Below, one piece after another: positions 44,901 through 53,798 of a DNA stretch of 64,000 bases; positions within the stretch are counted from its first letter, which is position 1, and the number at the start of each line of letters is the position of its first letter. The stretch lies in assembly GCF_023277745.1 (NCBI RefSeq), contig NZ_CP086322.1, forward strand, positions 7,626,001 through 7,690,000, read 5' to 3'. The notes below the pieces were generated by a model. The model ran no database searches. It had not been told where the DNA came from and worked only from the letters and a program-made list of their open reading frames with translations. A program made the position numbers and the translations under genes. This stretch comes from Streptomyces halobius. Its GTDB lineage: Bacteria > Actinomycetota > Actinomycetes > Streptomycetales > Streptomycetaceae.

Positions 44901-45448
44901 GCGTGTCCAAGGGCGAGGACCTGATCCTGCTCAACGACGACGGCTCGGAGCGCACCCGCTTCACCTTCCCGCGCCAGCGCCGTGGCCGCCGGCTGTGCCT
45001 GGCCGACTTCTTCCGTCCGGAGGAGTCCGGCGAGGTCGATGTCGTGGGTCTGCAGGTCGTCACCGTCGGCTCGAAGATCGGCGCCGCCACCGCCGAGCTC
45101 TTCGAGGCCAACGCCTACCGCGACTACCTCGAACTGCACGGCCTGTCCGTGCAGTTGGCCGAGGCGCTGGCCGAGTACTGGCACGCCCGCGTCCGTGCGG
45201 AGCTGGGCTTCGGCGGTGAGGATCCGGCGGAGATGGAGGACATGTTCGCGCTCAAGTACCGGGGCGCGCGTTTCTCGCTCGGCTACGGGGCCTGCCCGGA
45301 CCTGGAGGACCGCGCCAAGATCGCTGATCTTCTGCGGCCGGAGCGGATCGGTGTCCAGCTCTCCGAGGAATTCCAGCTCCACCCCGAACAGTCCACCGAC
45401 GCCATCGTCATCCACCACCCCGAAGCCAAGTACTTCAACGCACGGTAG
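41939..45448 (+). CDS. metH: Cobalamin-dependent methionine synthase
   Basis: Transfers the methyl group of methyltetrahydrofolate via B12 to homocysteine. The 1169-residue protein has the usual four modules: homocysteine domain (DGAMGTMLQ near residue 30; zinc ligands in GGCCGTTPEH at about 300), pterin domain (IGERTNANGSKKFREAM at about 350), B12 cap and Rossmann domain (DVHDIGKN with the lower-ligand His at about 745) and activation domain (RGARFSLGYGACPDLEDR near the C-terminus). It starts at ATG 41939 after AGGGAGC. A TACGCT -10 near 41870 leaves a short leader; I see no B12 riboswitch. Confidence 0.96.
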   Translation: MASNTPSSTSTSRVESLREALASRVVVADGAMGTMLQAQDPSMEDFQQLEGCNEILNVTRPDIVRSVHEAYFAVGVDCVETNTFGANFAAMAEYDIPERVFELSESGARIAREVADEFTASTGQQRYVLGSMGPGTKLPTLGHAPYRTLRDAYQQNAEGMIAGGADALLVETTQDLLQTKAAILGARRALTATGTNLPVICSVTVETTGTMLLGSEIGAALTALEPLGIDMIGLNCATGPAEMSEHLRYLARHATVPLSCMPNAGLPVLGKDGAHYPLTAGELSDAQETFVAEYGLSLVGGCCGTTPEHLRQVVERVRGVTPPARAPRPEPGAASLYQTVPFRQDTSYLAIGERTNANGSKKFREAMLEGRWDDCVEMARDQIREGAHMLDLCVDYVGRDGVADMEELAGRFATASTLPIVLDSTELDVIRAGLEKLGGRAVINSVNYEDGDGPESRFVKVTALAAEHGAALIALTIDEEGQARTAEHKVAVAERLIADLTGNWGIRESDILIDCLTFTICTGQEESRGDGIATIEAIRELKKRHPEVQTTLGLSNISFGLNPAARIVLNSVFLDECVKAGLDSAIVHASKILPIARLEEEQVKAALDLVYDRRSEGYDPLQKLMELFEGATAQSLKAGKAEELAALPLDERLQRRIIDGEKNGLEADLDEALQDRPALDIVNDTLLGGMKVVGELFGSGQMQLPFVLQSAEVMKSAVAYLEPHMDKTDDEGKGTIVLATVRGDVHDIGKNLVDIILSNNGYNVVNLGIKQPVAAILEAAEEHKADVIGMSGLLVKSTVIMKENLEELNQRKMAADFPVILGGAALTRAYVEQDLHEIYEGEVRYARDAFEGLRLMDALIAVKRGVPGAVLPELKQRRVPKRDTPVLEVDEPEGSVRSDVAADNPIPAPPFWGTRVVKGIQLADYASWLDEGALFKGQWGLKQTRTGDGPTYEELVAGEGRPRLRGWLDRLQTDNLLQAAVVHGYFPCVSKGEDLILLNDDGSERTRFTFPRQRRGRRLCLADFFRPEESGEVDVVGLQVVTVGSKIGAATAELFEANAYRDYLELHGLSVQLAEALAEYWHARVRAELGFGGEDPAEMEDMFALKYRGARFSLGYGACPDLEDRAKIADLLRPERIGVQLSEEFQLHPEQSTDAIVIHHPEAKYFNAR

Positions 45449-45696
45449 GGCGACGGACCGGCCGGGGACGCGGGGCCCGGGAACGACCCCCGCACCCCCG
45501 GCGGCAGTCGGGGCGCGCACGGTGACGCCCCGTAGCGGCACGCGCCCCACCCGTAGCCGAGTGAGCCCTCTCACCACGCGATTCGTCACGGACAGAAGTA
45601 CACTTGTCGGTCCGGTAGCGGCCGGTCGTCCGCCCCACCGCGGGGTGGCGGCCGGCCTTTTCGTCCCTTCGGGGACGCCCCCATGGAGGTGGACGG

Positions 45697-46398
45697 ATGA
45701 CCAGCAGCATCCCCGCGGTCGGCACCCGTACGGCCGAAGCCGCGACCCTCCAGGCCGTCTTCCTCGACCTGGACGGGACCCTCGTCGACACCGAGGATTT
45801 CTGGTGGGAGGCCGAGGCGGAGGTCTTCGCGGACCTGGGCCACCCCCTGGACGACAGCCACCGCGAGGTGGTCGTCGGCGGGCCGATGACCCGCAGTGCC
45901 GGTTACCTCCTGGAGGCCACCGGCGCCACCATCGGCCTGGCCGAACTGAGCGCGCTGCTGAACGCACGCTTCCTCGCCCGGATCGGACGCGGCGTCCCGC
46001 TGATGCCGGGCGCCCGCCGGCTGCTGGCCGAGCTGGCCGCCCACGAGGTGCCGACCGCCCTGGTCTCCGCCTCGCACCGCGGCATCATCGACGAGATGCT
46101 GCACTCGCTGGGCCCGGAGCACTTCCGGCTGACCCTGGCGGGCGACGACCTGCCGCGCACCAAGCCGCATCCGGACCCGTACCTGACGGCCGCCGCACGG
46201 CTGGGAGTGGACCCGGCGCGCTGCGCGGTCGTCGAGGACACCCTGACCGGTGTGACGTCGGGCGAGGCGGCGGGCTGCCGGGTCGTCGCGGTGCCGTCGG
46301 TGACCCCGATTCCGCCCGCCACGGGCCGTATCATCCGCGACTCCCTCGAAGAAGTCGACGTGCCGTTTCTCCGGGCCCTGATCACGGAAAGCCATTAG
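45697..46398 (+). CDS. HAD-family phosphatase (beta-phosphoglucomutase-like)
   Basis: A 233-residue hydrolase with motif I VFLDLDGTLVDTEDFWW (nucleophile Asp at about 24), motif II TALVSASHRG, motif III KPHPDPYLTAAARLGVDP and motif IV VVEDTLTGVTSGEAAG. The helical cap type fits sugar-phosphate phosphatases or phosphomutases. The ATG follows GGAGGTGGACGG. It stands alone between metH and two lipoprotein genes. Confidence 0.9.
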   Translation: MTSSIPAVGTRTAEAATLQAVFLDLDGTLVDTEDFWWEAEAEVFADLGHPLDDSHREVVVGGPMTRSAGYLLEATGATIGLAELSALLNARFLARIGRGVPLMPGARRLLAELAAHEVPTALVSASHRGIIDEMLHSLGPEHFRLTLAGDDLPRTKPHPDPYLTAAARLGVDPARCAVVEDTLTGVTSGEAAGCRVVAVPSVTPIPPATGRIIRDSLEEVDVPFLRALITESH

Positions 46399-46771
46399 AT
46401 CGTGCACTGAGCGTGTCCGGGGAATACCGACGGAACTCAGGGCAGCGGTCCGCTTATTTTCCGTGACGAATGCGAAGGCTGAATTCCCGCATCACCACGC
46501 CGTCGGAGGCACGTGACGTTTCTCACGTGCACGGGTGTCGACAGTGGGCGCAGCGGCTGATCCGAGGATGCTTTCGGCCGGTATCCACGGGGGCAAGTGT
46601 CCGGATTGGTGGAACAACGCGCATATCGTTCCGCCGTCCGGATATCGGTCACCGTACTATCGCCCTCCGGTGCCCATATCGATTCAACTCCGTTCTGTCC
46701 CGGACCGACTGGCCTTCCCTACTAATGTCGTCGCGAGCAACACCTCTGCGCAGAGAAGGAACCTGCCGACG
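46399..46771. other. Leader region before the first peptide-binding lipoprotein gene
   Basis: About 370 bp of relatively lower GC without a supportable gene. It includes GGATATCGGTCACCG and the near match CCCATATCGATTCAACTC; a promoter is expected in 46680-46740, but I cannot point to one with confidence. Confidence 0.35.
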
Positions 46772-48376
46772 ATGAATCGGAAGACGTTGGTGCTGCCGGC
46801 ACTGGCCGGCCTCCTCGCCCCCGTCCTGGCTGCCTGTGGCACCACGGGCGGCGCGGGCGAGGGCGGCGATCCCATCGTTGTCGGCATCGCCTCCCGGGTC
46901 GAGGCCACCAAGGAAGCGCCCGCCCCGCTCGACCCGGCGCAGGCCTATGACATCGACGCGTGGAACATGCTGCGCGGCACTCTCCAGACGCTGATGCGCC
47001 TGCCCAGGACCGGCACCGCGCCGGTGCCCGAGGCGGCCGAGTCCTGCGGCTTCCGCGACACCCAGAACGAGCAGTACCGCTGCACCCTGCGCACCGGCCT
47101 GAAGTTCTCCAACGGCAACGCCCTGACCGCGCAGGACGTCAAGTACTCCATCGACCGCATGCTGACCGTCAACTACCGCAACGGCCCGGTCTCCCTGCTC
47201 GGCGCCGTCGACAAGGTCGAGGCGCCCAGCGACACCGAAGTGGTCTTCCACCTCAGCACACCGGACGCCACCTTCCCGCAGAAGCTCGCCACGCCCGCCG
47301 CGGCCATCGTCGACCGCGAGGCGTACCCGAACAATCGTCTCCACAAGGGCTTCGACGTGGTCGGCTCCGGCCCGTACACGATCAGGACCGAGGTCAGCGA
47401 GGACCACATCACCAAAGCGGTCTTCACCAAGAACCCCCACTACAGGGGCGGAATATCGGTGAAGAGCGGAAAGGTCGAGATGCGGTTCTTCGACGACTCC
47501 GCCGCGATGGAGAAGGCACTCCGCAAGGGCGAGATCGACCTGATGAACCGCGGCCTGACGCCCGAGCAGATCAAGGGCCTGGAAAACGCCCGCGACCAGC
47601 ACATCCGCCTCCAGGAAATGCCCGGCCAGGAGATCCGCTACCTCGCCTTCAACACCAAGGACCCGGCAGTCTCCGACAAGGCCGTACGCAAGGCGATCGC
47701 CCAGCTCGTCAACCGCTCCGAACTGGTCCGCGAGGTCTACGACAACACCGGCGACCCGCTCTACTCGCTGGTTCCCACCGGCCTCACCGGCCATATCAAC
47801 TCGTTCTTCACCAAGTACGGGAATCCCAGCGTCGCCGCCGCCCGCAAGACCCTGGAGCAGGCGAACATCACCACCCCGGTTAAGCTGACCCTCGCCTACA
47901 CCACGAAGCACTACGGCTCCAGCACCGCCAAGGAGTTCCGCGCGTTGCGGAACCAGCTCAACGAGAGCAAGCTGTTCGACATCAGCCTCAAGGGCGTCGA
48001 CAACTGGCAGCAGTACCGGACCGAGACCTCGGGCGGGAAGTACGCCGCCTACGGCATGGGCTGGTTCGCCGACATCCCGGACGCGGACAACTACATCGCG
48101 CCGTTCATCGGCAAGGGGAACTTCCTCAATTCCCCCTACCGCAACACCAAGATCGAGTCCCAGCTGATCCCGACAACCCGCCGACAGACCGACCGCAACG
48201 CCGCCGCGTCCGGCTTCAGGCAGGCCCAGGACATCATCGCCGACGACATCCCGCTCCTCCCGCTCTGGCAGGGCCGGACATATGTCGCCGCCCGCGACGA
48301 TGTCACCGGCGTGGAGTGGGCGCTCAACTCCTCCTCGTCACTGCAGATCTGGGAGCTGAGTCGCGGCGTCTCCTGA
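46772..48376 (+). CDS. Peptide/nickel-type ABC substrate-binding lipoprotein
   Basis: A 534-residue extracytoplasmic solute-binding protein of family 5. The lipoprotein signal ends in LAAC (Cys about 23). Family stretches: RCTLRTGLKFSNGNALTAQD, VKYSIDRMLTV, VVGSGPYTI, AVRKAIAQLVNRSELV and LPLWQGRTYVAARDDV. ATG 46772 follows AAGGA at a rather long distance. No permease or ATPase genes adjoin it, so it is an orphan or a partner of a transporter elsewhere. It is followed after 146 bp by a paralogue. Confidence 0.9.
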   Translation: MNRKTLVLPALAGLLAPVLAACGTTGGAGEGGDPIVVGIASRVEATKEAPAPLDPAQAYDIDAWNMLRGTLQTLMRLPRTGTAPVPEAAESCGFRDTQNEQYRCTLRTGLKFSNGNALTAQDVKYSIDRMLTVNYRNGPVSLLGAVDKVEAPSDTEVVFHLSTPDATFPQKLATPAAAIVDREAYPNNRLHKGFDVVGSGPYTIRTEVSEDHITKAVFTKNPHYRGGISVKSGKVEMRFFDDSAAMEKALRKGEIDLMNRGLTPEQIKGLENARDQHIRLQEMPGQEIRYLAFNTKDPAVSDKAVRKAIAQLVNRSELVREVYDNTGDPLYSLVPTGLTGHINSFFTKYGNPSVAAARKTLEQANITTPVKLTLAYTTKHYGSSTAKEFRALRNQLNESKLFDISLKGVDNWQQYRTETSGGKYAAYGMGWFADIPDADNYIAPFIGKGNFLNSPYRNTKIESQLIPTTRRQTDRNAAASGFRQAQDIIADDIPLLPLWQGRTYVAARDDVTGVEWALNSSSSLQIWELSRGVS

Positions 48377-48522
48377 GGACACCACGCACCGACCCGCACC
48401 GACCCGCATCGCCGCCAACGGGGGAGACGATGCAGCACCACCCGATATCACCACAACCGCCGCGGCGCCCGCGCCGCGGCCCGACCACGCAGTAGCACTG
48501 CCCAGATCGTGAGGACCGCGTA

Positions 48523-50121
48523 GTGAGGAAGCGTGACCAGTGGCTGGCCGCCCCGATCGGAGCAGGGCTGACCATAGCCCTGCTCGCGCTCGCCGGATGC
48601 GGCTCGCAGGACCAGGGAGCCGCAGGCAACGGCGAGCCCGTGGTCATGGGAATGACGGACAAGGTCGTGGCCACCGACCCCGCCGCCGGCTACGACCCCG
48701 GGTCGTGGCTGCTGTTCAACAATGTCTTCCAGTCGCTGCTGAGCTTCCCCAAGGGCGGCACCAAGCCCGTCCCGGAGGCCGCCAAGAGCTGCTCCTTCAG
48801 CGACCGGAAGAGCACCGTCTTCCGCTGCACGCTCAAGGACGGACTGACCTTCAGCAACGGTGACCCACTGACCTCGAAGGACGTCAAGTTCTCCTTCGAC
48901 CGCACCCGGCGCATCGACGACAAGAACGGCCCCGCCGTGATGCTCGCCGCCCTCGACAGGGTCGAGACACCGGACGCCAAGACCGTCGTCTTCCATCTGA
49001 AGACGCCCGACGCCACCTTCCCCATGAAGATCGCCTCGGGCGCCGGCTCCATCGTCAACCACGCCGAATACCCCGCCGACCGGCTGCGCACCGACCACAA
49101 GGCCGTCGGCTCCGGCGTCTACACCCTGGAGGAGTACGGCCCGCAGAAGGCCCGGTTCGCCGTCAACCCCTCGTACAAGGGCCCCGCCAAGGCCAAGAAC
49201 TCCGGGATGACCCTGAAGTTCTTCGACAGCCGCGACAAGCTCAAGAAGGCGGTCCAGACCGGCTCCGTCGACGTCGCCTACCGCGGCCTGTCCACACAGG
49301 ACATCGCCGCCCTCGACGCCGCCACGCTGCACGAGCAGCACGGCACCGACGTGGTCGAGGGCGAGAGCGCCGAGGTCATGCACCTGGTCTTCAACATGAA
49401 GGACCCGGTCGCCGGCGAGCTCGGCGTCCGCAAGGCCATCGCCTACCTCCTGGACCGCGCCACCCTCGTCCGGGACGTCTTCAAGCACACCGCGGTACCG
49501 CTGTACTCGATCGTCCCGGCGGGCATCACGGGCCACAACACCGCCTTCTTCGACACCTACGGCGACCGCCCGCAGCCCGACAAGGCCGCCGCCGCACTCC
49601 GCGACGCCGGCCAGCGCGGCAAGGTCCGGCTCACCCTGTGGGCCACCCCCGACCGCTACGGTCCCGGCACCGTCCCCGCCGTCCAGGAGATCGCCCAACA
49701 GCTCAACCACAGCGGCCTGTTCGACGCCAAGGTGCGCACCGCCGGCACCGACGAGTACGAGAAGGGCATCAAGGACGGCCGCTACGGCGTCTTCGTGAAG
49801 GGCTGGATCCCCGACTACCCGGACCCGGACAACTTCACCCAGCCGTTCTTCGGCAAGGACAGCGTGCTGGCCAACCACTACGAATCGCCCAAGATCACCG
49901 GCAAGCTGCTGCCCAGGACGGCCGACCAGCCCGACCGCGGCGCCACCAAGAGCACCTTCCGCGAGGTGCAGGACATCGTCGCCCAGGACCTGCCGGTCAT
50001 CCCGATCTGGCAGGCCAAGCAGTACGCCGTCGCCCGCGACGGGATCTCCGGCCTGGAGTGGACGCTGGACGCCTCGACCGTCTTCCGGTTCTGGGAGATC
50101 AGCAAGGCATCCGACGTCTGA
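48523..50121 (+). CDS. Peptide-type ABC substrate-binding lipoprotein (tandem paralogue)
   Basis: A 532-residue family 5 binding protein and paralogue of the upstream gene with the same segment order: lipobox LAGC (Cys about 26), RCTLKDGLTFSNGDPLTSKD, VKFSFDRTRRI, AVGSGVYTLEEYG, VRKAIAYLLDRATLVRDVF and VIPIWQAKQYAVARDG. GTG 48523 is preceded by GTGAGGACCGCGTA. Ligands may be oligopeptides, but nothing in the sequence fixes this. Confidence 0.9.
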   Translation: MRKRDQWLAAPIGAGLTIALLALAGCGSQDQGAAGNGEPVVMGMTDKVVATDPAAGYDPGSWLLFNNVFQSLLSFPKGGTKPVPEAAKSCSFSDRKSTVFRCTLKDGLTFSNGDPLTSKDVKFSFDRTRRIDDKNGPAVMLAALDRVETPDAKTVVFHLKTPDATFPMKIASGAGSIVNHAEYPADRLRTDHKAVGSGVYTLEEYGPQKARFAVNPSYKGPAKAKNSGMTLKFFDSRDKLKKAVQTGSVDVAYRGLSTQDIAALDAATLHEQHGTDVVEGESAEVMHLVFNMKDPVAGELGVRKAIAYLLDRATLVRDVFKHTAVPLYSIVPAGITGHNTAFFDTYGDRPQPDKAAAALRDAGQRGKVRLTLWATPDRYGPGTVPAVQEIAQQLNHSGLFDAKVRTAGTDEYEKGIKDGRYGVFVKGWIPDYPDPDNFTQPFFGKDSVLANHYESPKITGKLLPRTADQPDRGATKSTFREVQDIVAQDLPVIPIWQAKQYAVARDGISGLEWTLDASTVFRFWEISKASDV

Positions 50122-50136
50122 CCGGACGCTACACAC

Positions 50137-50185
50137 ACGGCGGCGGGGCCGGTCCGGGGGATTCCCGGGCCGGCCCCGCCGCCGT
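50137..50185. terminator. Bidirectional terminator hairpin
   Basis: Sixteen-base perfect arms, ACGGCGGCGGGGCCGG (50137-50152) and its complement (50170-50185), between two convergent genes (lipoprotein on plus, response regulator on minus). Confidence 0.8.
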
Positions 50186-50232
50186 CCGCGCCCGGCCGGG
50201 ACGCTTCCCGGCCGCTTCGGGGCCCGCGCCGC

Positions 50233-50904
50233 CTACTGCGCGCCCGGACGCACCAGCCCGCTCTCGTACGCGTACACCGCGGCCTGCACCCGGTCGCGCA
50301 GCCCCAGCTTCGTCAGCACATGCCCCACATGTGTCTTGACCGTCGTCTCGCTCACGAACAGATCCGCGGCGATCTCCGCATTCGACAGCCCGCGCGCCAC
50401 CAGCTTCAGCACCTCGACCTCGCGCTCGGTCAGCGTGTGCAGGGTGTCCGGCACCGGCTCCTCACCCGACGGCAGATGCCCCGCGTACTTGTCCAGCAGC
50501 CGCCGGGTGATGCTCGGCGCCAGCATCGCCTCACCCGCCGCCACCACGCGGATCGCCTGCACCAGTTCATTGGCCGGCGCGTCCTTCAGCAGAAAGCCGC
50601 TCGCCCCCGCGCGCAGCGCCTCCACCACATACTCGTCCAGATCGAACGTCGTCAGCACCAGCACCTTCGCCGGGCCGTCCTTCGCCGGGCCGGTGATCTG
50701 CCGGGTCGCCTCGACACCGTCCATCCGGGGCATCCGGATGTCCATCAGCACCACATCGGGCTGCAGCGCCCGAACCTGCTCCAGCGCCTGCAGACCGTCA
50801 CCGGCCTCCCCGACGACCGCCAGATCCTGCTCGGCCTCCAGGATCATCCGGAATCCGGTACGCAGCAGGGGCTGGTCGTCGACCAGCAGGACACGGATGG
50901 CCAC
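50233..50904 (-). CDS. NarL/LuxR-type response regulator
   Basis: A 223-residue two-component regulator. The receiver domain has the acidic pair in LLVDDQPLLRTGF, the phospho-acceptor Asp in PDVVLMDIRMPRMDGVEA and the Lys in GFLLKDAPANEL. The C-terminal helix-turn-helix is LTEREVEVLKLVARGLSNAE and ETTVKTHVGHVLTKLGLRD. GTG 50904 has AAGGAGA upstream. No sensor kinase gene adjoins it in this window; its partner must be elsewhere. Confidence 0.93.
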   Translation of the reverse strand: MAIRVLLVDDQPLLRTGFRMILEAEQDLAVVGEAGDGLQALEQVRALQPDVVLMDIRMPRMDGVEATRQITGPAKDGPAKVLVLTTFDLDEYVVEALRAGASGFLLKDAPANELVQAIRVVAAGEAMLAPSITRRLLDKYAGHLPSGEEPVPDTLHTLTEREVEVLKLVARGLSNAEIAADLFVSETTVKTHVGHVLTKLGLRDRVQAAVYAYESGLVRPGAQ

Positions 50905-50922
50905 GAGCTCTCCTTCGATAGA

Positions 50923-51933
50923 TCACCCCATTCTGCCCTGCTCCCCACCGGCCGTATCCGCCGGGCGGACCGGCAGCGGATACACCGGGGGAGTGCCGCC
51001 GAATTCCGGACAGTGCGCCTGGTGATCGCACCAGCCACAGAGCTTCGTCGGCCGCGGCCGCCAGTCACCGGTCTCCGTCGCCCGCTGGATCGCCTCCCAC
51101 AGCGCCAGCAACTTCCGCTCCACGGCCCGGAGTTCACCCTCGCTCGGGTCGTACGTCAGCAGATCGCCGCTGCCCAGATACACCAGCTGCAACCGCCTGG
51201 GCACCACACCCCGCAGCCGCCACATCACCAGCGCGTAGAACTTCATCTGGAACAGGGCACCCTCCGCGTACTGCGGCCGCGGCGCCTTGCCCGTCTTGTA
51301 GTCGACGATCCGCACCTCGCCCGTCGGAGCGATGTCCACCCGGTCGATGAAGCCCCGCAGCCGCAGGCCCGAATCCAGCACCGTCTCCACATACAGCTCG
51401 CGGTCGGCCGGCTCCAGACGCGTCGGATCCTCCAGCGAGAACCACCGCTCCACCAGCGCCTCGGCCTCCGCCAGCCACGTCCCCAGCCGCGCGCCGTCCG
51501 CGTCGTCCGCGAAGAGCTCCGCCAGCTCCGGCCGCTTGGCCAGCAGCTTCTCCCACTCGCCCGGCACCATGGCCCGCGCGCCGGGAGCCGTCCGCTGCAC
51601 CGTCGGAGCGTCGAAGAGCCGCTCCAGCACCGCATGCACGACCGTCCCCCGCGTCGCCGCCGCGCTCGGCTTCTCCGGCAGCTTGTCGATCACCCGGAAG
51701 CGGTACAGCAGCGGGCACTGCATGAAATCGCTCGCCCGCGACGGGGACAGCGCCACCGGCCGCCCGGCCCCGCCCGGACCCTCGCCGCCCTGCGGCCCGC
51801 CCGCCGGCCCCTCACCCTCCTGCGGCCCCCGCTGCGGCCCCAACCCGCCGACGGCCCCCCGCGGGCCGCCCGCGCCCGGCCCGCGCCGCTCACTCTGCGC
51901 GGTCCCCTCGCCCTTCTCCGTGCTCGATCCCAT
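50923..51933 (-). CDS. RecB-family exonuclease (PD-(D/E)XK, Fe-S type)
   Basis: A 336-residue single-domain nuclease. After a Gly-rich N-terminus (about 60 residues) comes SPSRASDFMQCPLLYRFRVI, then RGTVVHAVLERLF, the catalytic core GFIDRVDIA with VRIVDYKTGKAP, and a C-terminal CGWCDHQAHC that with the first Cys forms the Fe-S cluster site of AddB/Cas4-like nucleases. ATG 51933 lies at the start of the Gly-rich tail. Probably a DNA repair nuclease; 18 bp upstream of the response regulator start on the same strand. Confidence 0.88.
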   Translation of the reverse strand: MGSSTEKGEGTAQSERRGPGAGGPRGAVGGLGPQRGPQEGEGPAGGPQGGEGPGGAGRPVALSPSRASDFMQCPLLYRFRVIDKLPEKPSAAATRGTVVHAVLERLFDAPTVQRTAPGARAMVPGEWEKLLAKRPELAELFADDADGARLGTWLAEAEALVERWFSLEDPTRLEPADRELYVETVLDSGLRLRGFIDRVDIAPTGEVRIVDYKTGKAPRPQYAEGALFQMKFYALVMWRLRGVVPRRLQLVYLGSGDLLTYDPSEGELRAVERKLLALWEAIQRATETGDWRPRPTKLCGWCDHQAHCPEFGGTPPVYPLPVRPADTAGGEQGRMG

Positions 51934-52179
51934 GCCACAAGACCCTACGGCCCGCCACTGACAACCCCGCCACTGACAACCCCGCCAACACCCGCCCCCA
52001 GCTCTCAGGGACCAGGGGGGACCCCCGTCCAGGCCCTCAAGGAGCAGGCGCCCCCATCCGGCCCCCACGGCGGATCCCGGCCGACCGCTCCGCATACCAT
52101 CGACGTCACACCCCTTCGCCCTGCATGATCGGGAATCACGCCCAACAGGCGCGAAGGCCGTATTCGACGAGGGGACGCC

Positions 52180-53427
52180 GTGGACGAGAGCGGGAAGCCG
52201 CAGGACCCCGAGAAGTCCGTGCAGCCCCAGCCGCCCAAGGACACCGAACAGCACAGGACACCCGAGCCCGGCGCACGGAAAGGCGGCGGCATCCTCATGG
52301 GCCGCCCCTTCGGCGTACCGGTCTACGTCGCCCCCAGCTGGTTCCTCGTCGCCGCCCTCATCACCTGGGTCTTCGGCGGCCAGCTGGAACGCATCCTGCC
52401 CGAGCTCGGCAGCGCCCGCTACCTCGTCTCACTCTTCTTCGCCGTCGCCTTCTACGCCTCGGTGCTCGTCCACGAGCTCGCGCACACCGTCGCCGCGCTC
52501 CGCTTCAAGCTCCCGGTACGCCGCATCCAGCTGCAGTTCTTCGGCGGCGTCTCGGAAATCGAGAAGGAGACCGAGACCCCCGGCCGGGAATTCGTCCTCG
52601 CCGTCGTCGGCCCGCTGCTCTCCCTCGCCCTCGCCGGCGTCTTCTACGCCGGCATGCAGGTGGTCGAACCGGACACGGTCCCCGGTGTCCTGGTCGCCGG
52701 CCTGATGATCTCCAACCTCATCGTCGCGGCCTTCAACCTGCTGCCCGGCCTCCCTCTGGACGGCGGCCGGATGCTGCGCGCCGTCGTCTGGAAGATCAGC
52801 GGCAGACCCATGACCGGCACCGTCGCCGCCGCCTGGGTGGGCCGCGCACTCGCCGTCACCGTCCTCATCGGCCTGCCGCTGCTCACCCACACCGGCGCCC
52901 TCGGCAACGCCCGCCCCGAAATCGGCGGCGCCGACTCCCTCACAGACGCCCTGCTCGCCGCGATCCTCGCCGCCATCATCTGGACCGGCGCCGGCAACAG
53001 CCTGCGCATGGCCCGGCTCCGCGAACGTCTCCCCGACCTGCGGGCCCGCATCCTCACCCGGCGCGCCGTCCCCGTCGAGACCGACACCCCGCTCTCCGAA
53101 GCGCTCCGCCGCGCCAACGACGCCGGCGCCCGCGCCCTCGTCGTCGTCGACCGCCAGGGCGAGCCCACCGCCGTCGTCCGCGAAGCCGCCATCGTCGGCA
53201 TCCCCGACCACCGCCGCCCCTGGGTCCCCGTCGGCACCCTCGCCCAGGACCTCAAGGACGGCATGCGGGTCTCCGCCGAACTCGCCGGCGAAGACCTCCT
53301 GGAATACCTGCGCGCCACCCCCGCCACCGAATACCTCGTCGTCGAGGAAACCGGCGAGATCTACGGCGTACTGTCCACCGCCGACGTCGAGCGGGCCTTC
53401 GTATCGGCGATGGCACGTCCCGCCTGA
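52180..53427 (+). CDS. M50 site-2-type protease with CBS domains
   Basis: A 415-residue intramembrane metalloprotease. A 35-residue hydrophilic leader is followed by transmembrane helices; the zinc motif HELAH is at 98-102 and the third ligand lies in NLLPGLPLDGGRM. The C-terminal 120 residues form a CBS pair (PLSEALRRANDAGARALVVV, then EYLVVEETGEIYGVLSTADV) that may sense adenylates. GTG 52180 follows GAGGGGAC. It is divergent from the RecB-type nuclease; relatives are often next to trmI, as here. Confidence 0.9.
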   Translation: MDESGKPQDPEKSVQPQPPKDTEQHRTPEPGARKGGGILMGRPFGVPVYVAPSWFLVAALITWVFGGQLERILPELGSARYLVSLFFAVAFYASVLVHELAHTVAALRFKLPVRRIQLQFFGGVSEIEKETETPGREFVLAVVGPLLSLALAGVFYAGMQVVEPDTVPGVLVAGLMISNLIVAAFNLLPGLPLDGGRMLRAVVWKISGRPMTGTVAAAWVGRALAVTVLIGLPLLTHTGALGNARPEIGGADSLTDALLAAILAAIIWTGAGNSLRMARLRERLPDLRARILTRRAVPVETDTPLSEALRRANDAGARALVVVDRQGEPTAVVREAAIVGIPDHRRPWVPVGTLAQDLKDGMRVSAELAGEDLLEYLRATPATEYLVVEETGEIYGVLSTADVERAFVSAMARPA

Positions 53428-53798
53428 CCGCCCCTTCCGCTCCGCCCGTACACCGGTCCGCTGTCCGTACGGTCCGCCTGTCCGGCCTGCCCCTCCGCCG
53501 GCCTGTCCGCTTCGCCCGCCCGCTGATCCATAGGCTGGTCCCTCCGCGCCGCCTCTCCGCCGGCCCGCCGGTCCGTGGCCGGGCCCTCCGCCCCACACCG
53601 CGTCGTGCAGCGCGGGCTTCGTCCGGCGCACCTCTGGGTAGCCCCCACCTGGGGGAGAACAGCGTTCGATTCGCCCCGGGGGCCGCCGTTCGGCTAGGGG
53701 CCGCCGCTCGCCCGGAGGGCCGCCGTCGTGTACGCCCCACAGCCCGCCCCGGCCGCCCGCTGGTCAGTGGCCCCCGCACGGCCCGGTAGGCTGGTCAC
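53428..53798. other. Gap before trmI with an interspersed hairpin
   Basis: About 370 bp. It contains repeated CGTCCGCTGTCC-like and CCGCCGGCC motifs and the common streptomycete hairpin CCCCCA-CC-TGGGGG at about 53642-53655. The -10 hexamer TAGGCT at 53787-53792, six bases before the trmI ATG, fits a leaderless promoter. Confidence 0.5.

Noticed and set aside
41789..45967. Very long open frame opposite metH
   Set aside because: It is the antisense shadow of metH and a HAD gene, with Gly/Arg/Val-rich composition and no motif; typical of high-GC DNA.
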